A stretch of DNA of 55,370 bases from an uncultured Prevotella sp. (GCA_947169685.1 CAMVQS010000009.1:1-55370), one strand, 5' to 3'; positions 1 to 8,221 are shown, counted from the first letter of the stretch. Program-made: numbers and translations. The notes: generated by a model not told the origin, from the sequence alone.

Positions 1-414
1 AACAGCGTCCTGAATGATGAGTCCCGCCAGCATGAAGCCGAAGATGGCGGTGATGATGTAGTCGTAGCTGTCCAGTTGGAAACTCTCGGCGGTCTCTGCC
101 GTGAAGATTTGTTGCAGGGCAGTAATCTCTGCCAAGGGATTGATGGTAAGCAGACGCTCCTTCAGGACATCCACCTTCACCTCTCCTACGGTCTTTGTCG
201 TTGCCATCAGCTGGCGGTTGATGTTCGTGACAGACACACAATCGGAATCCACTATCGTCAACTGCCTGATACCTGAACGCACCAGACTCTCAGCACACCA
301 CGAGCCGACGCCGCCCACACCGAAGATGATGACACGCTTCCCAGCGATGCGGCTCATCGCCTCATCGCCCAGCAGGAGTTCTGCCCTGCGGAATATGGGT
401 TGTTCTGTGGTCAT
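1..414 (-). pseudogene. Internally deleted second copy of a TcdA-like E1 protein (runs off the window)
   Basis: Reading the minus strand from ATG at 414 gives 138 codons to the window edge with no stop. The first ~121 residues closely match the full tcdA product at 10228-11028, including the GVGGVGSW nucleotide-binding loop. The frame then jumps, without breaking, from YDYII to TAIFGFMLAG, which lies near the C-terminus of the full copy. About 126 residues (roughly 122-247 of the full copy) are missing, including all its later cysteines. It lies 17 bp behind the thioredoxin gene and probably shares its transcript. The ATP-binding half remains but the rest of the catalytic domain is gone, so it is probably not an active dehydratase. 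A contig artefact at this edge cannot be excluded. Confidence 0.75.
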
Positions 415-431
415 GAACTGTCGCGATGTCT

Positions 432-932
432 CTATTTAACAACCTTTGGTGTCCAGTTCTTGAAAAAGCGCAGCACTTTCTCCTGATTATATCCCTGTCC
501 CTCTTCCAAGAAGCTCGAATCCTGAATATGAATGACCTTACCGGCGTCATCGAGAACGACGAACACGGGGAAACCGAAACGACCACAATTGTTCAGTCGC
601 TTCATCAAGGCGGCCGCCTGCTTTTTCTTTTCCTCACTGCCCGACTTACGGGGATTGTAGTTCACATGGATATACACGAAGTTCTCGTCAATGAGCTTGC
701 TGATGGTCGTGTCGTTCGTAATGAAATCAGCAAAGCGCAGACACCAGGGACACCAGTTGCCACCCACCTGACAGATAACGAACTTACCTTCAGACTTTGC
801 CTTGACAACAGCCTGATCTATCTGCTCCATGGGGTTAATGTCTTCGTTATACACCTTTTTCAGCACCGTCTGCGCCTGAACGGATAATGATAAAAACAGG
901 GCAACAAGACCCAATAATACTTTTCTTTTCAT
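432..932 (-). CDS. Exported thioredoxin-fold protein (WCPWC active site)
   Basis: This is a 166-residue protein with an N-terminal signal peptide (MKRKVLLGLVALFLS, cleavage near VQAQ), followed by a thioredoxin domain with the redox motif GNWCPWCLRF and a cis-proline-like segment FGFPVFVV. The family (thioredoxin-like, Thioredoxin_7 type) acts in the periplasm on disulfides or as a reductase; the substrate is unknown. I chose ATG at 932, because a longer reading begins with TTG almost inside the promoter. A -7 box TACCTTTG lies 21 bp upstream. The truncated tcdA copy follows at 17 bp. The family call is firm; the physiological role is not. Confidence 0.85.
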   Translation of the reverse strand: MKRKVLLGLVALFLSLSVQAQTVLKKVYNEDINPMEQIDQAVVKAKSEGKFVICQVGGNWCPWCLRFADFITNDTTISKLIDENFVYIHVNYNPRKSGSEEKKKQAAALMKRLNNCGRFGFPVFVVLDDAGKVIHIQDSSFLEEGQGYNQEKVLRFFKNWTPKVVK

Positions 933-953
933 ATGCAATTCTGATTATGGGTG

Positions 954-961
954 CAAAGGTA
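954..961 (-). promoter_or_regulatory. -7 box TACCTTTG for the thioredoxin gene
   Basis: The minus strand reads TACCTTTGCACCC, matching the Bacteroidota consensus TAnnTTTG, 21 bp before the ATG at 932. No copy of the sulfur-module operator lies upstream. Confidence 0.75.
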
Positions 962-1040
962 CAAATAAGCGAGAACAATACAAAACAAAAAGCACTTTTT
1001 GTTTTTATTGTCGAGCGGAAGTACCTTTTTATTGCGGGAA

Positions 1041-1067
1041 TTAAAAACAGGCAGCCCCGAGGCTGCC
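1041..1067 (-). terminator. Rho-independent terminator of the 43-residue gene
   Basis: On the minus strand a 7-bp stem GGCAGCC/GGCTGCC with a 4-base loop is followed by TGTTTTTAA. It lies 26 bp past the stop at 1094. Nearly the same hairpin recurs at 11119-11146. Confidence 0.8.
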
Positions 1068-1093
1068 TTTCAAACGTGGTTGTGGAACTGCGC

Positions 1094-1225
1094 TTAGTTG
1101 TACCAGAGCTCTCCACCGAGCACCTGAGCGCCTACTATATAGGCTTTATCGCCTGCGGCCTGAGTTATATACTCTTTGTACTGCTGGCCGTTAACAGATT
1201 CTTTCGTTATCATAGACTTACCCAT
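1094..1225 (-). CDS. 43-residue microprotein in its own transcription unit
   Basis: The ORF begins ATGGGTAAGTCTATG after an A/T-rich stretch (TTTTAAAA) and ends in GGELWYN. It has no signal peptide, no membrane segment and no cysteine. I do not recognise the family. Support for a real gene comes from context: a consensus promoter box at 1268-1275, an upstream operator module shared with the sulfur cluster, and a clean terminator at 1041-1067, making a compact monocistronic unit. A longer reading from 1327 would start upstream of the promoter, so ATG at 1225 is preferred. ATG at 1213 is an alternative. The function is unknown; co-regulation with sulfur genes is an inference. Confidence 0.65.
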   Translation of the reverse strand: MGKSMITKESVNGQQYKEYITQAAGDKAYIVGAQVLGGELWYN

Positions 1226-1267
1226 TTTTAAAATAACAAATTCACAATGGCTAACGTTTTCATGGTG

Positions 1268-1325
1268 CAAAGTTACGGCGAAAAACCGAGATACGAAATA
1301 CCCTCGACATGGCATTTCGCTTACC
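1268..1325 (-). promoter_or_regulatory. Promoter plus shared operator module for the 43-residue gene
   Basis: The -7 box TAACTTTG is at 1268-1275. The operator GGTAAGCGAAATGCC (1311-1325, minus strand) begins exactly 50 bp upstream of the box. The same arrangement occurs at 7793-7850, 15694-15751 and 15760-15817. Confidence 0.75.
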
Positions 1326-1360
1326 ATATTTAAGGGATTTATTCAGCCAGAAGGCATTTA

Positions 1361-1391
1361 AATATGCGACACCCCACAGGAGTGCCGCATA
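1361..1391 (-). terminator. Imperfect hairpin after the SusCD/TlpA operon
   Basis: An imperfect inverted repeat (TATGCG ... CGCATA with internal CAC/GTG and GG/CC pairs) lies 31 bp past the stop at 1422. The T-rich tail is weak (TATTTAAATG), so termination here is plausible rather than clear. Confidence 0.45.
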
Positions 1392-1421
1392 CAAAAGAAA
1401 TATACTTATGGTAAAAACGCT

Positions 1422-1961
1422 TCATTCTCTCGTCAATTCTTCTAATAGTCTGCCAACTTTCTCAGACAGGACGGTAGATAGCAGTACCTTACCGTCTTTA
1501 CCAATGACGACCAGAGATGGTATCCACTTGATGCCATAGGCTTTCGAAATGGCTGTTTCCTTAAATTTCTTCAGTTCACTCACCTGCAGATATTCTATGC
1601 CATACTGCTTAACAGCATTTTGCCACGCCTCAACGTCGGTATCCATCGACACACCGACAAATTCCACGCCTTTCGGATGATATGTCTGATAGAGTTTCAC
1701 AACCTCAGGCGCATCTCGCCGGCAATCGGAACACCATGAAGCCCAGAAGTCAAGGACAACAATCCTGTCGGTTAGGGAACTCAGTCTGAATGTTTCACCT
1801 TCAGGTGTCTTCAGTTCAAAGTCGGGTGCCGCCGTCCCTGGCTTTACCAACTCTGTTGCATACTTGGCATCGAGGTCTTCTTCAACCTCCTGTGCCTTCA
1901 TTTCTGTTACTGCTCCCACAAAGAGCAGCACAGCCAGCATGATAGTCTCTCTTTTCATCAT
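1422..1961 (-). CDS. TlpA-family exported thioredoxin/peroxiredoxin-like protein
   Basis: The 179-residue protein has a signal peptide (about residues 1-24) and an AhpC/TSA-TlpA domain from about residue 42 (PGTAAPDFEL). The redox motif is WASWCSDCRRDAPEV and the cis-Pro site is KWIPSLVV. Such proteins reduce disulfides or handle thiols in the periplasm. It is the last gene of the operon PstS-like/SusC/SusD/TlpA, 11 bp behind susD. Being co-transcribed with an outer-membrane importer suggests it processes the imported compound, for example by reducing a disulfide or protecting a thiol. That role is inferred from context only. Confidence 0.85.
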   Translation of the reverse strand: MMKRETIMLAVLLFVGAVTEMKAQEVEEDLDAKYATELVKPGTAAPDFELKTPEGETFRLSSLTDRIVVLDFWASWCSDCRRDAPEVVKLYQTYHPKGVEFVGVSMDTDVEAWQNAVKQYGIEYLQVSELKKFKETAISKAYGIKWIPSLVVIGKDGKVLLSTVLSEKVGRLLEELTRE

Positions 1962-1972
1962 GGTTTCCGCTA

Positions 1973-3403
1973 TTAACGATTCTTATTTTCAACATCAAAC
2001 CACAGACGCGTGGTCAGTTCGTCTGCTCCTTGATGAACAACAGCATTGTTGTAGTTATCACCATTGAGCGACTGTTCGGTCGAAGGATAGAAGAAGCGAC
2101 GGGGGAACTCTCCTGTTGCCAGGGCTGAGTTAGGACCAGGCTGCAACTTGGGGTAGCCCAGACGGCGCCAGTCTGTGTAGGCATCAGGTCCCTGTCCATA
2201 GAAAGCAATCCATTTCTGCCAGCCTATACGCTCAGCCCATGCCGAAGCATCATACGCTACTGACGACTGTTTCAGATAATCGGCAGCATCAGTAATACCA
2301 AACTGCTGGAACGATGCGGTTACACCTTCATTATAAAGTGCTGCAGCATCAGCATTAATCAGTCCACGTGCAGCAGCCTCAGCAAAGGCAAAAAGCACTT
2401 CTGCATAAGTAAAGAACACTGCCGGAGACTCATCTGCCAAGAAACGGCTGCCAGGACGTGACAGACGATAGAATCCCTGATTATTGGCTGCATCGGCATT
2501 CAAGCCATTGGCAGCACCGGCGTAGTTGCTGACTGTCTCATCCTGTGGCAGCTGGGCAAACACGGCCAGTCGGGGGTCATTCAGTTCGAGCAGTTTATCG
2601 ACAAGCGTTTTCGATACGCGCTGGTCATCACGCGAAGCAAATGCCGAGGCCCATGGGTTCCACTGCGGAGAGGTAGCAAAGTTGAACTGGGCATTGTCGC
2701 CGTTGCTGCTGATGAGTGACGGGCGGTCGTTGTAGAGGCTTGTGATGATGGTTCCGGCTGTTGTGGCGTCGCGGTCTGCAATCTCCAGGGCAATCCTGAG
2801 GCGCAGGGAGCGGGCAAACTTCTTCCACTTCGAGATGTCGTTGTTGAAAATCAGATCGCCCTCAACGGCACCACCGTCAGGCTGCAGCTTTTCCTGAGCA
2901 TCATCGAGCTCTGCAAGCAGTCCGCGCAGCACGTCTTCCTGCGAGTCGTATGCCGGCGTGACGCTCTTTGCATATTCTGTATATGGAATGTCGCCATACA
3001 GATTAGTCAGCTGGAGGAATGTCCATGCTTGCAGAACCTGTGCAATGGCACGAAAGTTCTGGTTAGCCAGTTCCGACTGCTGGATGGTGCTGAGATCAGT
3101 CAACAGTGAGGAATATGCCGTGTTCCATGTTGAGGTGAACGACGTGTTGGTCACGTTATAGCAATCGGGCTCTGTATATTGAATCTTAGCCCAGTGCTGC
3201 ACCCACAGTAATGTGGAGTTGTAACTGGTGGCGTCGCCCCAGTACAGGTTTGCCGCGTGGTATTCTACTGCCGAAAGCAGATAGGCAGGCTGAGGATTCT
3301 CTGTGGCATTGGGATTCTTGTTGATGTCTGCCAGTTCATCATCGCAACTGACAAAAGTCAAGCCCAACAATAATATAGCAATGGAAAAATATGTTCTTTT
3401 CAT
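1973..3403 (-). CDS. SusD/RagB-like surface lipoprotein (nutrient binding)
   Basis: The 476-residue protein starts MKRTYFSIAILLLG and has a lipobox ending LTFVSC, so Cys19 should be lipidated. The N-terminal segment DINKNPN and the following LLSAVEYHAANLYWGD are typical of SusD-like_2 proteins, which cap a SusC channel and bind the substrate on the cell surface. ATG at 3403 was chosen over an upstream start at 3445 because it gives a proper lipoprotein signal and leaves 13 bp after the susC stop. The substrate cannot be read from the sequence. There is no adjacent glycoside hydrolase, which argues against a glycan utilisation locus. Confidence 0.9.
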   Translation of the reverse strand: MKRTYFSIAILLLGLTFVSCDDELADINKNPNATENPQPAYLLSAVEYHAANLYWGDATSYNSTLLWVQHWAKIQYTEPDCYNVTNTSFTSTWNTAYSSLLTDLSTIQQSELANQNFRAIAQVLQAWTFLQLTNLYGDIPYTEYAKSVTPAYDSQEDVLRGLLAELDDAQEKLQPDGGAVEGDLIFNNDISKWKKFARSLRLRIALEIADRDATTAGTIITSLYNDRPSLISSNGDNAQFNFATSPQWNPWASAFASRDDQRVSKTLVDKLLELNDPRLAVFAQLPQDETVSNYAGAANGLNADAANNQGFYRLSRPGSRFLADESPAVFFTYAEVLFAFAEAAARGLINADAAALYNEGVTASFQQFGITDAADYLKQSSVAYDASAWAERIGWQKWIAFYGQGPDAYTDWRRLGYPKLQPGPNSALATGEFPRRFFYPSTEQSLNGDNYNNAVVHQGADELTTRLWFDVENKNR

Positions 3404-3416
3404 AACGACTTGATTT

Positions 3417-6400
3417 TTAGAATTTAACATTGATGTTGATACCATAGGTGCGTGCAGTCGGCAGCGTATAGGCTTCTACGCCCTGGGCGTTTCCTGCGGT
3501 GATGGCAGCCTCGGGGTCGATGTTGTCGGCCTTCTTGTATATTGTCCAAAGGTTACGGGCTGTGAAGGAAACGCTTGCACCTTGCAATCCGATTAGTCCG
3601 TAGATGGACTTGGGAAGCTGATAAGCCAGCGACACCTCACGCAGTTTAACGAATGATGCATCGTAAACATTTGCTTCTGCAATGTTATAGAGGCGATGGT
3701 AGTAATTTTCGGCTGAAACAATCTTTGTATTAGCCTGTCCGCCTTCTGTCACACCTTCAACAATGATACCGTCCTGATAGACACGGGTCTGCTGTCCGTT
3801 GATGGTTGCATAATAGAGACCTGCCTCGCTGATGCTGTACTGGGGCTCGTCAATTTGTATGCGGTTGCCATTGTCAACATAGTACCACAGTCCCCCGTGT
3901 TCTGCATCTCGTCCGGGAAGAGTGCTCTCCAGTACACCTGTATAGCGTCCGGTCTTGTTGGTGTTCGAGAAGATGGAGCCTCCGAAGCTGGCATCAATCA
4001 GGAACGAGAACGACAGGTTCTTATACTTAAAGGTATTCTGAATGCCACCAATCCAGTTGGGCGAGAACTTACCAAGAATCTTCGATGTTGACGACACTTT
4101 TGGCAGTCCGTTGTCATCGACCACGATGTTTCCTGCAGCATCACGAGTGTAGGCTGAGCCAAAGAGGGTTCCGTATGCCTCTCCAACGGTGGCTAGAATC
4201 TGAATACCAGATGAATAGAGCTGATAGCTGGTAATGAGTCCTTCGTCATCAAGTTTAACCACTTCGCTATTGTTGTGTCCGTAGTTCACGTCAACATCCC
4301 ACTGGAACCTCTTGGTCTTGACAGGAGTCAGTCCGAGCTGGAGTTCGTAGCCCCTGTTACGGATGTGACCGGCATTGCGTACCTGACTGGTGTAGCCGCT
4401 GGCAGCAGTCGTAGCCAGACGCAGGATCTGGTCCTTACTGTCGGTCTGATACCATGAGAAGTCCAGTCGTACACGGTCGTCCAGCAGACGAGCCTCAATA
4501 CCTGCTTCCCAAGAAGTGGTCCGTTCGGGCTTAAGGTCAGGATTCTTTCCCTCGCCAGTGGTTGTCTGAAGAGGATTGCCGTTGAAGGCGGTTTCAGAAG
4601 TGAATACTGTAGCCAACTGATAAGGATCGGCATCGGAGCCTACCTGTGACCATCCTCCGCGTATCTTCAGGTAGTTCAGTGCCTGGCTTTGCAGTCCCAG
4701 GGCTTCAGTCAGCAGTACGCTACCCGTCACAGAAGGATAGAAATAGGAATTGTTGGCTGTAGGCAGTGTTGACGACCAGTCGTTTCGTCCGGTAATGTTC
4801 AGGAAGGCCCAGTCGTGGTAGCTGATCTGTACCGAGCCGTACAGTCCGTACTGACGCAGGCTATAGAAATAGTTGCTTGATGTCAGCTGGTCGCGCGAAT
4901 TCGTCAAGGTGTAGAGATCAGCTACAGCCAGACGCGGTGCCGCCTGATAGTTGTTCTCATATTGCTTGTTGCGCACATTGAAACCAATCAAGGCATCGAG
5001 CGAGAAGACGTCAGACAGTTTCTTTGTATAAGTGGCGGTCAGTTCCGTATTATTCTCCTGTACGGTATATGCATCTTCCTCGTATTTTCCGTAGGGCGTT
5101 CCGCTGGTTCCCCACTTCACCTGAGCCTTACGGCGGTCCTGATACCAGTCGGTGCTGGTACGAAAACGCAAGTCAAGACCGTCGATGATATGGAAGACGG
5201 CATGCAGGTCACCAATCAAGCGATGACGCTCCTGCGAGTAGGTATTATAATAAGCACTCCAATAAGGATTCGAATAGTAACTGGCATTCCAGTTTCGGGT
5301 GTAGTCCTCGCGCAGTGAGGCGTCATCCACCTGACGGCCAAACCAAAGGTACTGCAGCATCGTCGAGTTGGCACGATAGTTCGAGCCAGTGGCACCTGCT
5401 GTTCCAGGGATGTTGGGGGCTTTGTAGATGATATAGTTGGCTGTTGCTCCCACTGTCAGCCACTTGGCCAGATTGTAGTCAACATTGAGGTCAATATTCG
5501 ACTTGCGATTCGATGAACCCTCAACGATGCTTCGCTGATATTCGTGGTTAAAGCCAAGTCGGAACTGGAACTCGTCGCCCGAACGTGCGATAGACACGCC
5601 AGTATTCTGAGTCAGGCCGGTGCGGAAGTAATCCTTGACGTTGTCAGGATGCGAGATCCAGGGTGTAGCAATGCGATTACCATTTGCATCAAGCGGACTG
5701 TCAAACTGAGGAATCAGCAAACCGATGTCCAGTCGCGGTCCCCAACTCTCGTCCACGCCGTCATTCACACCTGCTCCTTTTCCGTTGACATAACTGAACT
5801 GTCCGCCGGCACCCTGTCCGAAGATATTTTGGAACTCAGGAAGATTTGCGGCAGTCGAGAACTGTGTTGAAGAATGGATGGTAATACCCAGACCCTTGCT
5901 GCCTCTACCTGTCTTTGTGGTGATGACAATCGCTCCGTGAGCAGCACGTGCACCATAGAGGGCTGCTGCATTCGGGCCTTTCAATACGGTGAGCGACTCA
6001 ATATCCTCAGGGTTCAAGTCCGCAATGGCGTTTTTCGGGTCACGGCCCTGTGTCTGGGCATTCAGTTGAGAGTTATCCACGGGAATACCGTCAACAATGA
6101 ACAATGGCTGATTTTCTCCGGCAATGGATGTCTCACCACGGATGACGATTCGGCTTGAACCGACATCACCCTGCGTGTTTGTGATACGAACACCTGCCAG
6201 CTTACCTTCAAGCGAGTTCAGCAGGTTGTTCGATTTGCTCTGTGTGAGATCATCATTTCCGATGCCTTGGGCGGCATAACCCAGGGCTTTTTTCTCACGC
6301 GAGATACCAAGAGCCGTCACCAACACCTCGTTCAGGTAGTTGGGGGCATCAATCAACCCAATCTCAGCCGACTCTTCGAAATCATACACATCCACTTCAA

Positions 6401-6644
6401 GCGGACGGTATCCTATATATTCCACCTTTAGGGTCAAGGGGGCTTCTTTCTTCGTCTGAAGTTTGAAGTGACCGTCAGCGTCGGTTACTACTCCCTTGTT
6501 TCTGTCACTTTTTACAATGACCGATGCACCAATCAGTGGTTCACCTGTGCGAACATCGGTAACATGACCTGTAATCAGGTTTTGTGCTATAGCCAACAGA
6601 GGGCTAATCGCAACGAACGTTGCAATAAATAATCTTTTCTTCAT
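3417..6644 (-). CDS. SusC/RagA-like TonB-dependent outer-membrane transporter
   Basis: The 1075-residue protein has a signal peptide (MKKRLFIATFVAISPLLAIAQ), a CarboxypepD_reg-like domain (GHVTDVRTGEPLIGASV), a plug domain (LNSLEGKLAGVRI, IVDGIPVDN, SLTVLKGPNAAALYGARAA) and a long C-terminal barrel ending in the aromatic-rich GININVKF. Such proteins import substrates across the outer membrane using TonB energy, paired with the SusD lipoprotein encoded 13 bp downstream. It sits 20 bp behind the PstS-like gene in one operon driven from 7793. Full length; I see no frameshift. The transported compound is unknown; a sulfur compound is inferred from the shared promoter module. Confidence 0.93.
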   Translation of the reverse strand: MKKRLFIATFVAISPLLAIAQNLITGHVTDVRTGEPLIGASVIVKSDRNKGVVTDADGHFKLQTKKEAPLTLKVEYIGYRPLEVDVYDFEESAEIGLIDAPNYLNEVLVTALGISREKKALGYAAQGIGNDDLTQSKSNNLLNSLEGKLAGVRITNTQGDVGSSRIVIRGETSIAGENQPLFIVDGIPVDNSQLNAQTQGRDPKNAIADLNPEDIESLTVLKGPNAAALYGARAAHGAIVITTKTGRGSKGLGITIHSSTQFSTAANLPEFQNIFGQGAGGQFSYVNGKGAGVNDGVDESWGPRLDIGLLIPQFDSPLDANGNRIATPWISHPDNVKDYFRTGLTQNTGVSIARSGDEFQFRLGFNHEYQRSIVEGSSNRKSNIDLNVDYNLAKWLTVGATANYIIYKAPNIPGTAGATGSNYRANSTMLQYLWFGRQVDDASLREDYTRNWNASYYSNPYWSAYYNTYSQERHRLIGDLHAVFHIIDGLDLRFRTSTDWYQDRRKAQVKWGTSGTPYGKYEEDAYTVQENNTELTATYTKKLSDVFSLDALIGFNVRNKQYENNYQAAPRLAVADLYTLTNSRDQLTSSNYFYSLRQYGLYGSVQISYHDWAFLNITGRNDWSSTLPTANNSYFYPSVTGSVLLTEALGLQSQALNYLKIRGGWSQVGSDADPYQLATVFTSETAFNGNPLQTTTGEGKNPDLKPERTTSWEAGIEARLLDDRVRLDFSWYQTDSKDQILRLATTAASGYTSQVRNAGHIRNRGYELQLGLTPVKTKRFQWDVDVNYGHNNSEVVKLDDEGLITSYQLYSSGIQILATVGEAYGTLFGSAYTRDAAGNIVVDDNGLPKVSSTSKILGKFSPNWIGGIQNTFKYKNLSFSFLIDASFGGSIFSNTNKTGRYTGVLESTLPGRDAEHGGLWYYVDNGNRIQIDEPQYSISEAGLYYATINGQQTRVYQDGIIVEGVTEGGQANTKIVSAENYYHRLYNIAEANVYDASFVKLREVSLAYQLPKSIYGLIGLQGASVSFTARNLWTIYKKADNIDPEAAITAGNAQGVEAYTLPTARTYGININVKF

Positions 6645-6664
6645 AAGTCTATGTCGTTTTTGGG

Positions 6665-7600
6665 TTATTTCTGTGCAGTAAGGATATTTTTTACATTGTC
6701 TATCTGTACCTGTGCGACGTTGTTATCCAGGTTCAGCAATCCGAATTCATGGTTGTACTCGATGCCAGTAGTCAGCACCCACAACAGGAACTGGTTTACG
6801 ACATCGTCAGTAGGGTCGAAGCTCACACCTATCTTCTCGACGGCCACCTCCTGAACCTTGTCTTTTTCCAAGGTGGCAATCAGTTCGTCGAGCGTTGCCT
6901 CGTTGGAAAAGCTGTCCTTGATACGCTTCTTGACATCGAGGCCGATAATGGTCAGGTCGCTCTTCAGGTGACGACTCTGCAGGTCGAAGATGTTGGGGAG
7001 TGCATTGAACGACACTCCCAGCGGATCTTTCTTTAGAGCGGTATTCAGAAACAGGTCGTCGCCTGAGATACGCCTGCCGCGGAAGCTGCTGTTCTCCACA
7101 CCGAGGTTGCGGGCAAACGACGAGGCTACTGATGAGGCGTTGCTGCCGCTATAGACAACGAGTTTTTCGAACTGGACATTTTTGTTCGTTTCCTCTTCAA
7201 AATCGTCATTGAAGAAATAAAGCTGCTTTAGCTTTTTCGAGTTCAGGTGCTTGCCTTCCAGCACTTTGGCAGCCTCACTGCCACTGGCTGTGACAGGCAG
7301 CACGGCGAACTCTCCGAAATAAACAACTGTATGGCTAAAGTCTTGGGTGTTGTTATCTTGATAATCGAATACGATGTTCAAATCTATGTTATCCTGATTC
7401 TGTTGACCCTTGGCAATCTGAAATTCTATGCCAGGCTGTGTTTTTGCATATTCAGATATCCACTTCTCTACCAACGGACGGGCAAATCGCGGTGCTTTCA
7501 CGTAGCGCACGCCACTTACATTGGCAGACGGCTCCTCAGCCCAAATACTGCTGATGCCGATACTCAGTAATACTGTTATTGCTAATGCTATTCTTTTCAT
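6665..7600 (-). CDS. PstS-like periplasmic binding-protein homologue
   Basis: The 311-residue protein has a signal peptide (MKRIALAITVLLSIGISSIWA). The mature part opens VRYVKAPRFARPLVEKW and contains PstS-like stretches (FGEFAVLPVT, YSGSNASSVASSFARNLG, DPLGVSFNALPNIFDL), suggesting a class II solute-binding fold. No ABC transporter genes are nearby; instead it is the first structural gene of a SusC/SusD/TlpA operon. It may bind an oxyanion or a small ligand handed over by SusCD. The call rests on weak overall resemblance, so the fold is moderately certain and the ligand unknown. Translation starts inside the overlapping leader ORF (7536-7745), which could affect its expression. Confidence 0.65.
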   Translation of the reverse strand: MKRIALAITVLLSIGISSIWAEEPSANVSGVRYVKAPRFARPLVEKWISEYAKTQPGIEFQIAKGQQNQDNIDLNIVFDYQDNNTQDFSHTVVYFGEFAVLPVTASGSEAAKVLEGKHLNSKKLKQLYFFNDDFEEETNKNVQFEKLVVYSGSNASSVASSFARNLGVENSSFRGRRISGDDLFLNTALKKDPLGVSFNALPNIFDLQSRHLKSDLTIIGLDVKKRIKDSFSNEATLDELIATLEKDKVQEVAVEKIGVSFDPTDDVVNQFLLWVLTTGIEYNHEFGLLNLDNNVAQVQIDNVKNILTAQK

Positions 7601-7745
7601 GTCGTTTCCTTTTTGTTTCGTTTATACCTATTATATATACACTCCCTTTCATCGTCATTGTCATCATCTGACAACCGCTCGAACTTGTTCGCTTGCCTAA
7701 GCAAGAACAGTACTCGCGCATTCGCATTCGATTCATTGTCTTCAT
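7536..7745 (-). CDS. Met/Cys-rich leader ORF upstream of the PstS-like/SusCD operon
   Basis: A 69-codon ORF starts at 7745, about 40 bases after the expected transcription start, with AAGGAG just before the ATG (very close spacing). Of the first 32 codons 8 are Met (1, 4, 7, 9, 27, 28, 30, 32) and 3 are Cys (13, 15, 25). The ORF runs 65 bases past the start of the next gene in another frame. The RNA has two small hairpins over the same stretch (7692-7705, stem CTTGC/GCAAG; 7658-7674, stem TTGTCA/TGACAA). This looks like a leader peptide for sulfur-amino-acid-dependent attenuation or translational coupling, though it could be a chance ORF. Confidence 0.5.
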   Translation of the reverse strand: MKTMNRMRMREYCSCLGKRTSSSGCQMMTMTMKGSVYIIGINETKRKRHEKNSISNNSITEYRHQQYLG

Positions 7746-7792
7746 AACTCCTTTTCTTTAATTTTAATCCTTATTTATATAGTTTCACGCTG

Positions 7793-7850
7793 CAAAGGTA
7801 CGCGTTTCCCCCCACACTGGCAATCGCCTGATTGTGGCATTTCGCATACC
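7793..7850 (-). promoter_or_regulatory. Promoter plus shared operator module for the SusCD operon
   Basis: The -7 box TACCTTTG is at 7793-7800. The operator GGTATGCGAAATGCC (7836-7850, minus strand) begins exactly 50 bp upstream. It is followed by CACAATCAGGCGATTG, nearly the same as the sequence after the operator of the dsrE-like gene. The 7601-7930 gap thus holds the leader ORF, this promoter and the terminator at 7872. Confidence 0.8.
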
Positions 7851-7871
7851 ACACATTTGGTATAGAACAAG

Positions 7872-7907
7872 AAATCGCTGACAAAAACAATTGTTTGTCA
7901 GCGATTT
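7872..7907. terminator. Perfect 14-bp hairpin after the HMA gene
   Basis: AAATCGCTGACAAA pairs perfectly with TTTGTCAGCGATTT across an 8-base loop, 24 bp past the HMA stop at 7931. A/T-rich arms on both sides mean it could act in either direction. It separates the HMA transcript from the SusCD promoter. Confidence 0.7.
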
Positions 7908-7930
7908 ACGTTATCAGGCTTACATTCTTT

Positions 7931-8221
7931 CTATTTCTTTTCTTTCCTTACTTCTGTGGCTTCGTAGTTGATTTTTCTGAAACCTTCCTTGATTTTCTCG
8001 ACTGTTGTCTTGTCGGCATCATACTCAATGATAACAGTCTTGGTCTTAAGATCGGTCTTGATAGACTTGATTCCCTTCTCGAAACGGAGGTTGTCCTTGA
8101 TCTTCTTTTCACAACCTACACAATGCATCTCGGGCTGTGTCTTCAGAACAACAGTCTTGATGTCTTTGGCGTTGCAGACGGCTGCTATTGCCAGTGCTAC
8201 TAAAAACAATTTTATTCTCAT
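7931..8221 (-). CDS. Exported heavy-metal-associated (HMA) domain protein
   Basis: The 96-residue protein has a signal peptide (MRIKLFLVALAIAAVCNA) and one HMA domain with the metal-binding motif MHCVGC (MxCxxC), followed by the usual beta-alpha-beta-beta-alpha-beta pattern (KGIKSIKTDLKTKTVIIEYD). Such proteins bind Cu(I), Hg(II) or similar soft metals, as MerP and CopZ do; here the place of action is the periplasm. It follows a TonB-dependent receptor gene by 25 bp and ends at a strong hairpin, so the two genes look like a metal uptake or handling unit. The metal cannot be assigned. Confidence 0.88.
   Translation of the reverse strand: MRIKLFLVALAIAAVCNAKDIKTVVLKTQPEMHCVGCEKKIKDNLRFEKGIKSIKTDLKTKTVIIEYDADKTTVEKIKEGFRKINYEATEVRKEKK

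Noticed and set aside
7536..7800. SAM-type or cobalamin riboswitch upstream of the SusCD operon
   Set aside because: I could not find the conserved core of these riboswitches; only two short hairpins and the leader ORF are visible.
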